DNA of 64,000 nucleotides. Source: Dyadobacter sp. SG02 (GTDB lineage Bacteria > Bacteroidota > Bacteroidia > Cytophagales > Spirosomataceae). The stretch's first letter is position 1; every line of letters begins with the position of its first letter. Both the position numbers and the translations under genes were made by a program. Under the pieces are notes generated by a model. It was not told where the DNA came from. It worked only from the letters and a program-made list of their open reading frames with translations, and searched no databases. The DNA lies in the NCBI RefSeq assembly GCF_900109045.1, contig NZ_FNYL01000001.1, positions 787,913 through 851,912 on the forward strand, read 5' to 3'. Positions 25,069-33,859 of the stretch are shown here, piece after piece.

Positions 25069-25108
25069 CAAAAGAGGAAGTGTTTGAAACACTTCCTCTT
25101 TTGCTATT
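25064..25108. terminator. Perfect 45-nt palindrome acting as bidirectional terminator
   Basis: Two 22-bp perfect arms (25064-25085 and 25087-25108) around a single centre base. The left arm includes the esterase stop codon (TAG, 25066-25068) and the right arm includes two bases of the hslU stop codon (25107-25109). Stretches of A and T in the arms and flanks supply a weak U-tract in both directions. Confidence 0.8.
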
Positions 25109-26498
25109 AGAGAATATATTGGCTCAAATCCCGGTTCTTCACCAGTGCGGATAGCCTTTCCTGCACCATTTCCGCAGTAATGCTGATATGCGCGCCGTCA
25201 CCGATGACGTCGGGGATATCAAACATGAAGTCGTTGAGGAGCGAGCTCATGACGGTTTGGAGGCGGCGGGCACCGATGTTTTCTACTTCGCTATTGACTT
25301 CGAATGCAATGCGGGCAATTTCGCGTAATGCACCGTCTTCGAATTCCAGTTCGACGCCTTCGGATTCCAGCATGGCGGCGTACTGCTTCGTCAATGCATT
25401 TTTAGGTGCTTTCAGGATCTGGTAAAAATCACTTTCTGTGAGGCTGTTCAACTCTACACGGATCGGAAAGCGGCCTTGCAGCTCGGGAATGAGATCCGAT
25501 GGCTTGGATACGTGGAATGCACCGGCGGCGATGAATAGAATATGGTCGGTCTGGATCACGCCGTGTTTGGTATTCACCGAACTCCCTTCTACGATCGGCA
25601 GCAAGTCGCGCTGCACGCCTTCGCGGCTCACGTCCGGACCGCTTCCGCCAGAACGGCTGGATGCCACTTTGTCGATCTCGTCGATAAATATGATGCCGAG
25701 GTTTTCCGCTTTTTGAATGGCTTCGAGCTTCACCTCGTCCATATCGATCAGTTTCGACGCTTCTTCGTCCAGCAGCAGCTTGCGGGCTTCCTCGACGGTC
25801 ACCTTACGCTTTTTACCTCGGCGCGGCATCATATTGCCGATCATTTCCTGGATATTCATCATCGAAACGTCGTCCACAGCCCCTCCTATCATCCCTACAT
25901 TAGGCATCTGGTTTTGCTGAATCTCTATTTCGATTTTACGGCTATCGAGCTCTCCGTTACGGATTTTCTCGCGGAAGCGCTCGCGGGTACGCTGGTTGAG
26001 TTCGGCATCGCTTTGCGGCATTTCGTCGGAACCGTTTTCAGTTACCGGCTTGGACGAGCCTGAGCCGTGAACCGGCGGGATCAATGCGTCGAGGATAATG
26101 TCCTCCACAGCCTGCTCCGCTTTGATCTTCACCTCTTCTTTTTTCTGCGTGCGCACCATAGCTACCGCCTGCTCCACGAGGTCACGGACCATGCTTTCGA
26201 CGTCGCGGCCCACATAACCTACCTCCGTGAATTTAGAAGCTTCCACTTTCACGAACGGCGCGTCGGCGATTTTGGCCAGCCGGCGGGCGATTTCGGTTTT
26301 CCCGACGCCCGTTGCTCCTATCATTAATATATTGTTCGGGATAATTTCCCGCTGAATGTCCTCCGGACTGTTCATGCGCCTCCACCGGTTCCGCAATGCG
26401 ATCGCCACATTGCGCTTCGCGTCATTTTGTCCGATGATATATTGGTCAAGCTCGAAAACGATCTGACGCGGTGTAAGGCGGTTAAGGTGTTCTGTCAT
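25107..26498 (-). CDS. hslU: ATP-dependent protease ATPase subunit HslU
   Basis: 463 aa from the ATG at 26498 (MTEHLNRLTPRQIVFELDQYIIGQ); the longer frame adds 11 unrelated residues. HslU/ClpX-type AAA+ unfoldase: Walker A GATGVGKTE, pore-loop GYVGRD, Walker B IIFIDEIDKVA, the intermediate domain (about 110-240), sensor motifs RFPIRVEL and GARRLQTVM (sensor 2 Arg) and the C-terminal DLSQYIL, which docks into HslV. It feeds substrates to the HslV peptidase. hslV is not in this window. Confidence 0.96.
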   Translation of the reverse strand: MTEHLNRLTPRQIVFELDQYIIGQNDAKRNVAIALRNRWRRMNSPEDIQREIIPNNILMIGATGVGKTEIARRLAKIADAPFVKVEASKFTEVGYVGRDVESMVRDLVEQAVAMVRTQKKEEVKIKAEQAVEDIILDALIPPVHGSGSSKPVTENGSDEMPQSDAELNQRTRERFREKIRNGELDSRKIEIEIQQNQMPNVGMIGGAVDDVSMMNIQEMIGNMMPRRGKKRKVTVEEARKLLLDEEASKLIDMDEVKLEAIQKAENLGIIFIDEIDKVASSRSGGSGPDVSREGVQRDLLPIVEGSSVNTKHGVIQTDHILFIAAGAFHVSKPSDLIPELQGRFPIRVELNSLTESDFYQILKAPKNALTKQYAAMLESEGVELEFEDGALREIARIAFEVNSEVENIGARRLQTVMSSLLNDFMFDIPDVIGDGAHISITAEMVQERLSALVKNRDLSQYIL

Positions 26499-26596
26499 GT
26501 TGATTACGATGAATTCAAAACTTAAAGTCAAAAAGAATTATGCCGGTACAAAATGGCAGAAAACCTGCCGTTGGTAAATCTTTGCGCCCATTACTT

Positions 26597-26624
26597 TTTG
26601 TTCTCTGCCCTTCGATTACTTTTG
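26597..26624 (+). promoter_or_regulatory. Probable promoter of the GH92 gene
   Basis: -7 TACTTTTG (26617-26624) with TTTG at 26597-26600, 16 nt upstream (slightly short spacing). The ATG lies 49 nt after the -7 box. Confidence 0.4.
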
Positions 26625-26673
26625 TCCCTGCATTTGTAATTCCGAAACAATATAAAAAAGAATTATCCCCAAC

Positions 26674-28950
26674 ATGAAAAAACTCCTGTCCTGCCTTTTT
26701 ACCGTTATTGCCTCATTGAAATTATCCTACGGGCAAGGTACTGCCAATCTGGTCGACTATGTGAACCCACTGATGGGTACGCAGTCGAAATTCAGCTTAT
26801 CTGCCGGTAACACTTACCCGGCCATTGCCCTGCCCTGGGGAATGAACTTCTGGATGCCTCAAACCGGCAAAATGGGCGACGGATGGGCTTATATGTACGA
26901 CTCCGAGAAAATCCGCGGTTTTAAACAAACCCACCAACCGAGCCCATGGATCAACGACTACGGCCAGTTCGCGATCATGCCCATCACCGGCAAGCTGAAA
27001 ATCGACGAGGAAAGCCGTGCCAGCTGGTTCTCGCACAAAGCCGAAACTGCCAAGCCACATTATTATAAGGTATACCTGGCGGATTATGACGTTACAACGG
27101 AAATAGCGCCCACCGAGCGTGCCGCGCAGTTCCGCATTACCTTCCCGAAAGCCGATACTTCCTATGTGCTTCTGGACGCGTTCGACAGGGGTTCTTATGT
27201 AAAAGTCCTGCCAAAAGAACGCAAGATCATCGGTTATACGACCAAAAACAGTGGCGGCGTACCGGCCAACTTCAAGAACTATTTTGTTTTGGTTTTTGAT
27301 AAATCATTCACATTTTCCTCCGCGTTCCACGGCAAGACTCTGGCCAAAGACACGCTGGAACTGAGCGCCGCGCACGTAGGTGCAGTGGTTGGTTTTAAAA
27401 CAAAAAGAGGTGAGCAGGTGGGCATCAAAGTGGCTTCATCTTTCATCAGCCCCGAACAAGCCGAATTGAACCTGCAACGCGAACTGGGCAACGACTCCTT
27501 CGACGCAACCAAAGCGAAAGGCGAACAGGCGTGGAACACCGAGCTTTCGCGTATCCAAGTAGAAGGCGACAATATCGACCAGATCCGGACATTCTACTCG
27601 TGTCTTTACCGCGTGCTGCTGTTCCCGCGCAAGTTTTATGAAATGGATAAGGCTAATAAAGTCGTGCATTACAGCCCTTACAACGGCGAGGTACGCCCGG
27701 GTTACATGTTCACCGACAATGGCTTCTGGGATACATTCCGTGCGGTATTCCCGTTCTTCACGCTGATGTACCCGACGCTGAACGCGCACATCATGGAAGG
27801 CCTTGCCAATGCATATGACGAAAGCGGCTTCCTACCCGAATGGGCCAGCCCCGGTCACCGCGACTGCATGATCGGTTCGAACTCAGCGTCGCTGATCGCC
27901 GATTCATATATCAAAGGTATCCGTGGTTACGATATCAATAAACTGTACGAAGCCATTCTGAAAAATACGCAGAATGCAGGCCCTGTAAGCTCGGTAGGCC
28001 GTTTCGGTCATGAATATTACAATGAGCTCGGCTATGTTCCTTACGATGTCAAAATCAATGAAAATGCGGCCCGCACGCTCGAATATGCCTATGCGGATTT
28101 CTGTATCGCACAATTGGCGAAAGAGTTGAAAAAACCTCAGACAGAAGTAGATCTGTACCTGAAAAGAAGCCAGAACTACAAAAACCTGTTCGACCCCGAA
28201 ACGAAATGGATGCGTGGCAAGAATAAGGACGGCAAGTTCCAGTCGCCGTTCAATCCATTCAAATGGGGCGATGCATTCACGGAAGGTAACAGCATTCACT
28301 ACACGTGGTCGGTGTTCCAGGACGTGAAAGGGCTGATCAACCTCGTGGGCGGACGCGAAGCATTCGTGCAAAAACTGGATACGGTATTTACATTGCCGCC
28401 GGTGTTCGACGACAGCTATTACGGCTTCCCGATCCACGAAATCCGTGAAATGCAGATTATGAACATGGGTAACTACGCGCACGGAAACCAGCCTATCCAG
28501 CACATGATTTACCTGTACAACTACGCAGGAGCGCCCGACAAGGCGCAATACTGGACGCGTCAGGTCATGAAGCGACTTTACCAGGCAACGCCGGACGGCT
28601 ACTGTGGCGACGAAGACAATGGTCAGACGTCCGCATGGTACGTATTCTCTTCGCTGGGCTTCTACCCTGTCACGCCGGGCACGACACAATATGTAATCGG
28701 CTCACCGTTGTTCAAAAAAGCGACACTGACGATGGAAGACGGGAAGAAATTCACGATCGAAGCGCCTGCCAGCAGCGACAGTAACCTGTACATTCAGGGC
28801 GCGAAGCTGAATGGCAAGTCGTACGACAAGACTTACCTGGAACACGCGGATATTCAGAAAGGCGGTTCTGTTGAGTTTGATCTGACGGGTAAGCCTTCGA
28901 AAAGCTGGGGAACGAAACCGGAAGTGGTTCCTTTCTCGCTGACACGCTAG
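26674..28950 (+). CDS. GH92-family alpha-mannosidase
   Basis: 758 aa with a signal peptide (MKKLLSCLFTVIASLKLSYGQ). N-terminal beta-sandwich domain begins LVDYVNPLMGTQ, then GNTYPAIALPWGMNFWMPQT and GFKQTHQPSPWINDYGQF. The catalytic (alpha/alpha)6 domain includes GFWDTFRAVFPFFTLMYP, PEWASPGHRDCMIGSNSASLIAD, YAHGNQPIQHMIYLYNYAGAP and GYCGDEDNGQTSAWYVFSSLGFYPV; the CGDEDNGQ loop carries conserved acidic catalytic residues. GH92 enzymes are calcium-dependent exo-acting alpha-mannosidases on N-glycans or mannans. It acts in the periplasm or outside. No SusCD pair is adjacent. Confidence 0.95.
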   Translation: MKKLLSCLFTVIASLKLSYGQGTANLVDYVNPLMGTQSKFSLSAGNTYPAIALPWGMNFWMPQTGKMGDGWAYMYDSEKIRGFKQTHQPSPWINDYGQFAIMPITGKLKIDEESRASWFSHKAETAKPHYYKVYLADYDVTTEIAPTERAAQFRITFPKADTSYVLLDAFDRGSYVKVLPKERKIIGYTTKNSGGVPANFKNYFVLVFDKSFTFSSAFHGKTLAKDTLELSAAHVGAVVGFKTKRGEQVGIKVASSFISPEQAELNLQRELGNDSFDATKAKGEQAWNTELSRIQVEGDNIDQIRTFYSCLYRVLLFPRKFYEMDKANKVVHYSPYNGEVRPGYMFTDNGFWDTFRAVFPFFTLMYPTLNAHIMEGLANAYDESGFLPEWASPGHRDCMIGSNSASLIADSYIKGIRGYDINKLYEAILKNTQNAGPVSSVGRFGHEYYNELGYVPYDVKINENAARTLEYAYADFCIAQLAKELKKPQTEVDLYLKRSQNYKNLFDPETKWMRGKNKDGKFQSPFNPFKWGDAFTEGNSIHYTWSVFQDVKGLINLVGGREAFVQKLDTVFTLPPVFDDSYYGFPIHEIREMQIMNMGNYAHGNQPIQHMIYLYNYAGAPDKAQYWTRQVMKRLYQATPDGYCGDEDNGQTSAWYVFSSLGFYPVTPGTTQYVIGSPLFKKATLTMEDGKKFTIEAPASSDSNLYIQGAKLNGKSYDKTYLEHADIQKGGSVEFDLTGKPSKSWGTKPEVVPFSLTR

Positions 28951-28993
28951 CGCAAAGTTCTTGCTTTGCGCGACCTCACCAAAAAACATCACC

Positions 28994-29410
28994 ATGAAAC
29001 TGTTACTCACATTAATTACCGCCGCGATCTTCTTTGCCGCGATCCCGCGCATGCAGGACGACGAGCTTGCCAAAAGCATCGAGCGCGGCAAAATGGTTTA
29101 TTCCGAAAACTGCATTTCCTGCCACATGGGCACGGGCGAAGGCATTACGGCCACTTTCCCACCTCTCGCCAAATCGGATTACCTGATGAAAACCCCCGAG
29201 AATGCGATCCAGGCGATCAAATTCGGGCTGATCGGCAAGGTTACGGTAAATGGCGTGTCCTACGACAACATGATGCCCGAGCCCGGCCTGGCCAACGAGC
29301 AGATCGCCGACGTGATGAATTACATTATGAATTCCTGGGGTAACTCCTCGGAAAAGAAAATGATCACGGTGAAAATGGTGGAAGCTGTGAAAGCGGCGGA
29401 GGAAAAGTAA
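28994..29410 (+). CDS. Small c-type cytochrome
   Basis: 138 aa from the ATG at 28994; the frame upstream to 28961 is not signal-like. A signal peptide (MKLLLTLITAAIFFAAIP) precedes a class I cytochrome c: haem motif CISCH (Cys40, Cys43, His44) and a likely axial Met in YDNMMPEPG. The context KSIERGKMVYSENCISCHMGTGEG is like cytochromes that serve periplasmic dehydrogenases. It starts 43 nt after the GH92 gene with no promoter box seen and is followed by a strong terminator, so co-transcription with GH92 is possible. Its redox partner is not evident here. Confidence 0.9.
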   Translation: MKLLLTLITAAIFFAAIPRMQDDELAKSIERGKMVYSENCISCHMGTGEGITATFPPLAKSDYLMKTPENAIQAIKFGLIGKVTVNGVSYDNMMPEPGLANEQIADVMNYIMNSWGNSSEKKMITVKMVEAVKAAEEK

Positions 29411-29435
29411 AGCCGGCTTTTGAAATTCGAATACG

Positions 29436-29469
29436 GCCGCATTGTCCCAATGGACGATGCGGCTTTTTT
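29436..29469 (+). terminator. Intrinsic terminator after the cytochrome c gene
   Basis: A 12-bp stem (GCCGCATTGTCC / GGACGATGCGGC, one wobble) with a 4-nt loop, followed by six T. Confidence 0.9.
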
Positions 29470-29506
29470 AGTGGCCAAAGTGGCTATGCGACAGGCTATT
29501 ATTTAC

Positions 29507-29529
29507 TATTTTAAATAAATCTAAATAAA
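29507..29529. promoter_or_regulatory. Possible Fur-type iron box
   Basis: An AT-rich imperfect inverted repeat, TATTTTAAATA facing TCTAAATAAA, resembles Bacteroidota iron-regulator sites of TTATTTAGA / TCTAAATAA form. It lies about 70-90 nt upstream of a siderophore receptor gene. Low-complexity AT sequence makes chance resemblance possible. Confidence 0.3.
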
Positions 29530-29532
29530 AAC

Positions 29533-29564
29533 CTTGCCTCCTAACGATTCCCGTCAGATATTTG
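29533..29564 (+). promoter_or_regulatory. Probable promoter of the siderophore receptor gene
   Basis: -33 CTTG (29533-29536) and -7 GATATTTG (29557-29564, one mismatch) with 20 nt between; start about 29571, 29 nt before the ATG. Confidence 0.45.
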
Positions 29565-29599
29565 CGGCACGTTAACTATTTAGTCCAATTTTAAATAAA

Positions 29600-31975
29600 A
29601 TGAAAAAACTTTATATTTTCATCCTATTCTTGCTGGCTAGCGCCTCCGCATTTGCGCAAAACGGCAGAATATCAGGACAGATACTGAGCTCGGATGGACA
29701 ACCGGCAGAGCAAGTTTCGGTCGGAATTAAAGGAACAGCCCGCGGTGCCATCTCGGACAATCAAGGAAAATTCACAATTGAAAGGATCAAACCAGGCACC
29801 CACACCTTGCTCGTGAGTTTCGTAGGATTGGCTACCCAGGAAAAAGAAGTGGAAGTGGCAGCCGGTGAAACGGTGAACGTTTCTTTCACGCTTTCCGAAA
29901 GCGCTAACGAGTTGCAGGAAGTAATCGTGAAAAGCGGTACTACCTATAAGTCGGACCAGTTTTCATCCAGTATGAAATTGCTCACACCGATCCTCGAAAC
30001 TCCTCAGAACGTGCAGGTTGTTACGGCAAAAGTACTGGCCGATCAGCAGGTAATCAGCATGAGCGACGGTTTGATCCGCAACGTCAGCGGCGCCGTTCGT
30101 CTGGAACACTGGGGTGACATGTATGCCAACATCAGCATGCGCGGCTCCCAAATCCAGGCATTCCGCAATGGATTCAACGTAGTGAACTCCTATTGGGGAC
30201 CATTGACTGAGGATATGAGCTTCGTCGACCACATCGAATTCGTAAAAGGCCCGGCCGGATTTATGCTTGCAAATGGCGACCCGAGCGGTTTGTATAATGT
30301 AGTGACCAAGAAACCGACCGGTCAGACAAAAGGGGAAGTGTCTTTTAATGTCGGCAGTTTTGGCCTCTATCGCGCCACCCTCGACCTCGACGGTAAACTG
30401 AGCAAAGACAGCAAGTTCCTGTACCGCCTCAATGTAGCGGCGCAGAACAAAGGTTCGTTCCGCGCTTATGAGTACAACAACCGTTACAGCATTGCCCCGG
30501 TAATTTCTTACCAGATCGACGAAAAAACCAAGCTGACGGCTGAATACACTTTGCAATACGCCAAAATGTCGAACGTGGGATCATTCTACGTGTTTTCACC
30601 TGATGGCTATGCCAGTTTGCCACGTGATTTCACAACAATGCCTCCCGGGCTCGCTCCTACCAAGATCAACGACCAGAGCGTTTTCGTGAACTTGCAGCAT
30701 AATTTCAATGCCGACTGGAAACTGACGGCGCAGGTAGGATATTTCAACTACCGCCTGGACGGCAGCAGCATGTGGCCCAACGCCGTAAATCCCGATGGTA
30801 CAATGATCCGCGGCGTAGGTCTGTGGGACGCGAAAAGCGAAATGACCCTCGGCCAGGTGTTTGTGAATGGTGATGTAAAAACCGGCGCCGTAAGACATCG
30901 CATTCTGGGTGGTATCGATATCGGTAGCAAACGTTACTTCGCCGACTGGTCGCAATCCTTCGCGTTGGATTCCACAGGAGCGGAATTTGACCCTAAAAAC
31001 CCTTACTACGGCACGCCGGTAATGGGTTATCCGAAATTTGACCGCTCCCTGGACCTCGAATCGCGCGCTGCGGCCGGCGGCGGCTTGCAAAACCAGGACT
31101 ACACCGGTCTTTACCTGCAAGATGAACTTGGCTTCCTCGATAACAAAATCCGCCTGACTTTGGCCGGTCGGTACACTTATGTAAAACAATCGGAATACGG
31201 CGGCCCGAACAACGAGGCGAAACACTTCACCCCGCGTGTGGGTTTGAGCATTTCGCTGACTAAAAACACCTCATTGTATGCATTGTACGATCAGGCATTC
31301 ATCCCGCAATCGGGCCGTTTGGTCAGTGGTAAAGTGAAGCCGATAACCGGTAACAACACCGAGTTTGGTGTGAAACGCGACTGGGCGGAGGGACGCTGGA
31401 ATACTACACTCGCATTTTACCGCATCTTGAAAAACAACGAGCTGACCGCCGACCCTAACAGCGGCCCCAACTCAGGTCTTAGCATTGTATTGGGACAGAA
31501 GCGGGCTCAGGGCGTAGAATTTGACCTTCGGGGTACGATCGTGAATGGCCTTAATTTGACTGCCAACTACGCTTACACCATTTCCGAAGTGACGAAAGTG
31601 GCCGAAGGTGTAACGGACGTGAAAGTGGGTGACCTGATCCCCGGCTACGCCAAACATACGACAAATGCCTGGCTGAGCTACAAAGTACAAAACGGTTCGC
31701 TGAAAGGCGCCGGTATTTCAGGAGGTTTCACCTACCTCGCGGGCCGCGCTACTACCAACTGGTCGACCTCCAACAGCAGCCTCAACCAGCCCGACTATTT
31801 CAAACTGGACGGTGGTGTATTCTGGGAGAAAAACAATATCCGCATCACAGCGAACGTATTCAACATTCTGGACAAATACCTTTACAGCGGCGGCTATTAC
31901 GACTGGTTGAAATCGTACTACTGGCAGGCTGATCCTCCAAGAAATTACCGTTTGAGCGTTACATACAAGTTTTAG
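29600..31975 (+). CDS. TonB-dependent siderophore receptor
   Basis: 791 aa. A signal peptide (about 1-19, ending SAFAQ) is followed by a carboxypeptidase-like domain (GRISGQILSSDGQPAEQVSVGIKGT, about 22-105) and then a FhuA/FhuE-like plug (LETPQNVQVVTAKVLADQQVISMSDGLIRNVSGA, FVDHIEFVKGPAGFMLANGDPSGLYNVVTKKP) and a 22-strand barrel ending RLSVTYKF. This plug signature is that of the ferric-siderophore receptor branch. It probably imports a ferric chelate made by other microbes, since no siderophore synthesis gene is seen. A possible Fur-like box lies upstream and a terminator follows. Confidence 0.92.
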   Translation: MKKLYIFILFLLASASAFAQNGRISGQILSSDGQPAEQVSVGIKGTARGAISDNQGKFTIERIKPGTHTLLVSFVGLATQEKEVEVAAGETVNVSFTLSESANELQEVIVKSGTTYKSDQFSSSMKLLTPILETPQNVQVVTAKVLADQQVISMSDGLIRNVSGAVRLEHWGDMYANISMRGSQIQAFRNGFNVVNSYWGPLTEDMSFVDHIEFVKGPAGFMLANGDPSGLYNVVTKKPTGQTKGEVSFNVGSFGLYRATLDLDGKLSKDSKFLYRLNVAAQNKGSFRAYEYNNRYSIAPVISYQIDEKTKLTAEYTLQYAKMSNVGSFYVFSPDGYASLPRDFTTMPPGLAPTKINDQSVFVNLQHNFNADWKLTAQVGYFNYRLDGSSMWPNAVNPDGTMIRGVGLWDAKSEMTLGQVFVNGDVKTGAVRHRILGGIDIGSKRYFADWSQSFALDSTGAEFDPKNPYYGTPVMGYPKFDRSLDLESRAAAGGGLQNQDYTGLYLQDELGFLDNKIRLTLAGRYTYVKQSEYGGPNNEAKHFTPRVGLSISLTKNTSLYALYDQAFIPQSGRLVSGKVKPITGNNTEFGVKRDWAEGRWNTTLAFYRILKNNELTADPNSGPNSGLSIVLGQKRAQGVEFDLRGTIVNGLNLTANYAYTISEVTKVAEGVTDVKVGDLIPGYAKHTTNAWLSYKVQNGSLKGAGISGGFTYLAGRATTNWSTSNSSLNQPDYFKLDGGVFWEKNNIRITANVFNILDKYLYSGGYYDWLKSYYWQADPPRNYRLSVTYKF

Positions 31976-31995
31976 TAGATAGTTAGATCAATAGC

Positions 31996-32024
31996 AAAAA
32001 GGCTTCCCGATGGAAGCCTTTTTT
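31996..32024. terminator. Bidirectional terminator between receptor and gluconokinase genes
   Basis: AAAAAGGCTTCC and GGAAGCCTTTTTT arms with a 4-nt loop between convergent genes; each strand has an A/T run of five or six. Confidence 0.9.
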
Positions 32025-32049
32025 GTGTTTAGACAAAATCACAATGCAT

Positions 32050-33510
32050 TCAGACAGCGTGCGCCATCATCAGTTTTGCACCTTTGATAAATTTCTTCGC
32101 CAGGGCATCATACTGTTCATGGATCTCTTTTTGAGCGCCAAACTCCCGCCCTACCTGCGTAAATGCGGTGAGTTCCGAGAAACTTTTCACAATACCGAGC
32201 GCCTTCAATCCCATCATAGCCGCCCCTACTGCCCCGGTTTCGACGGTTTCATTCAGTTTAACCGTTTTCCCAAATACATCAGAAAGCATTTGCACCCAGG
32301 TAGCACTGCGAGCAAAGCCGCCATTGGCATATATTGTGTCTATTTCCTGCATTTCCATCAGTATTTTGCCAATGCTGTAAAGGTTCAGCAGAATACCTTC
32401 CATGACCGCCCGCGCGAAATGCGCGCGTGTATGCGTGATGTCGAGTCCGGAAAAGCCTCCGCGTACGGAAGAGCTCCACAGCGGCGCACGCTCGCCGAGC
32501 AGGTACGGATAGAAAAGCAAGCCCTCGGAGCCAGCCTTAATGCCCTCAGCCTCCTTGAAAACCGCATCGTACTCCTCCTTTGGAAAGAAGGTATTCATAA
32601 GCCATTCAAAAATGACGGCCCCGTTGTTCGACGGCCCTCCGACGATATAGGTCTTTTCATCGAGCACGTAACAGAAGGTCTGCATCAGCGGATCGGAGAA
32701 TGGCTTGGCGGAGCAAATCCGTACTGCCGCGCTCGTACCGATTGTAACGGCCATGGAACCGGTCCTGATAGCGCCGCTGCCCAGGTTGGCCAGGCAGCCG
32801 TCGCTCGCGCCCATGATCAGCGGTATGCCTTCGGGCAGTTTCCCGGCATTGCCTTTCGGGAGCTTTACAATATGATAGGGAGATACCGCCGCAGGCAGCT
32901 TTTCCGCCTTCAAGCCTAATTTTTTCAATGTATATTCATCCCATTGCAACTCGCGGATGTTGAACATGCCGGTGGCGGAGGCAATGGAGTAATCGACCAG
33001 AAACTCGCCCGTGAGCCTGTATACGATATATTCTTTCACGCCCACGAATTTGCTCGTCTTGCGGTAAAGATCCGGCTCGTTTTTCCTCATCCACAACAAC
33101 TTGCACACGGGCGTCATCGCATGGATGGGCGTTCCATTGTTGTTGTAGATCTTCTTGCCTACTTGCGATGCGCGCAGCTTGGTTGCGACATCGGCGCTGC
33201 GGTTATCGGCCCAGATAATGAGGTTGGTGAGTTGCTTGCCCTCCTTGTCGAGCGCCAGCACGCCGTGCATAGCGGCACTGAAACTGATCCCGACCGGATC
33301 GCCCTGGTCCTTTAACTTGGTGGTTACCTTTTTCAGCGTTTTGCAGGCGGCCTGAAAAATCTCTTCCGGATCCTGCTCGCTCCAATCGGCACGCGGGTGC
33401 TGCATTTCATAACTTTCACTATGCGAAGCAAGGATTGTCCCGGAAACGGTATCGAAAGCGACTGATTTGACGTTTGTTGTGCCGATATCACAACCGATAA
33501 TATAGGGCAT
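32050..33510 (-). CDS. Gluconokinase (FGGY carbohydrate kinase)
   Basis: 486 aa from the ATG at 33510 (MPYIIGCDIGTTNVKSVAFD). FGGY kinase: phosphate-1 motif GCDIGTTNVK, WSEQDPEEIF, LIIWADNRS with catalytic region, GMFNIRELQWDEYTLKKLG, MGASDGCLANLGSGA and SMAVTIGTSAAVR (adenosine-binding region), GGPSNNGAVIFEW and ANGGFARSATWVQMLSDV. The sequence matches the gluconokinase/xylulokinase-like branch; gluconate is the likeliest substrate because of the conserved IGTSAAVR and GPSNNG segments, but other sugars are possible. A promoter box and a 12-bp palindrome lie in the leader. No gluconate transporter is adjacent. Confidence 0.82.
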   Translation of the reverse strand: MPYIIGCDIGTTNVKSVAFDTVSGTILASHSESYEMQHPRADWSEQDPEEIFQAACKTLKKVTTKLKDQGDPVGISFSAAMHGVLALDKEGKQLTNLIIWADNRSADVATKLRASQVGKKIYNNNGTPIHAMTPVCKLLWMRKNEPDLYRKTSKFVGVKEYIVYRLTGEFLVDYSIASATGMFNIRELQWDEYTLKKLGLKAEKLPAAVSPYHIVKLPKGNAGKLPEGIPLIMGASDGCLANLGSGAIRTGSMAVTIGTSAAVRICSAKPFSDPLMQTFCYVLDEKTYIVGGPSNNGAVIFEWLMNTFFPKEEYDAVFKEAEGIKAGSEGLLFYPYLLGERAPLWSSSVRGGFSGLDITHTRAHFARAVMEGILLNLYSIGKILMEMQEIDTIYANGGFARSATWVQMLSDVFGKTVKLNETVETGAVGAAMMGLKALGIVKSFSELTAFTQVGREFGAQKEIHEQYDALAKKFIKGAKLMMAHAV

Positions 33511-33540
33511 TGGCAATTGTTTTTGAGGCAAAACCCGCAT

Positions 33541-33585
33541 TCCTGCGCAGGAGAACTACGGCCTGTGATTACTGAAACAAAAGTA
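33541..33585 (-). promoter_or_regulatory. Gluconokinase -7 box and leader palindrome
   Basis: On the minus strand TACTTTTG (33578-33585) matches TAnnTTTG, giving a start near 33572. Between it and the ATG lies the perfect 12-bp palindrome TCCTGCGCAGGA (33541-33552), a possible operator. Confidence 0.4.
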
Positions 33586-33645
33586 TGGATTTTGGGATTG
33601 ATTTATTATTTTCGCACCATCGAAAGCTATTAATACATTCCGAAT

Positions 33646-33831
33646 ATGTCTGAAACATCACATACCGAGTCTTCTTCGCTGCCAACCTTTGCGTACATCG
33701 CGGCGTTTATCATCCTTTTCATTATCCTGGCAGTATTTGGCGACCTGTTCACATTCATCCTCGGAAGTATCGGTCTGGTTGTGACTTTCGCTGCATTTTA
33801 CAAAGACAACAGCCACGACGATCATCATTGA
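33646..33831 (+). CDS. Small membrane protein
   Basis: 61 aa. A short polar N-terminus (MSETSHTESSS) is followed by hydrophobic helices (about 14-32 and 36-49; the run FIILFIILAVFGDLFTFILG) and an acidic, histidine-rich tail (NSHDDHH). Composition and an ATG at 33646 suggest a real gene; no relatives are recognised. The tail might bind a metal ion. It lies alone between the gluconokinase gene and a metallophosphoesterase gene on the opposite strand. Confidence 0.6.
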   Translation: MSETSHTESSSLPTFAYIAAFIILFIILAVFGDLFTFILGSIGLVVTFAAFYKDNSHDDHH

Positions 33832-33859
33832 CAACCGGCCCGCGAGGGCATGATCATAT

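Noticed and set aside
25107..26498. Loss of hslV next to hslU as an anomaly
   Set aside because: Separate hslU and hslV loci are common, I believe, in Bacteroidota, so absence from this window is not informative.
27904..28689. 261-codon minus-strand open frame
   Set aside because: Antisense to GH92 with no motif, signal or promoter; frame openness is explained by codon bias of the real gene.
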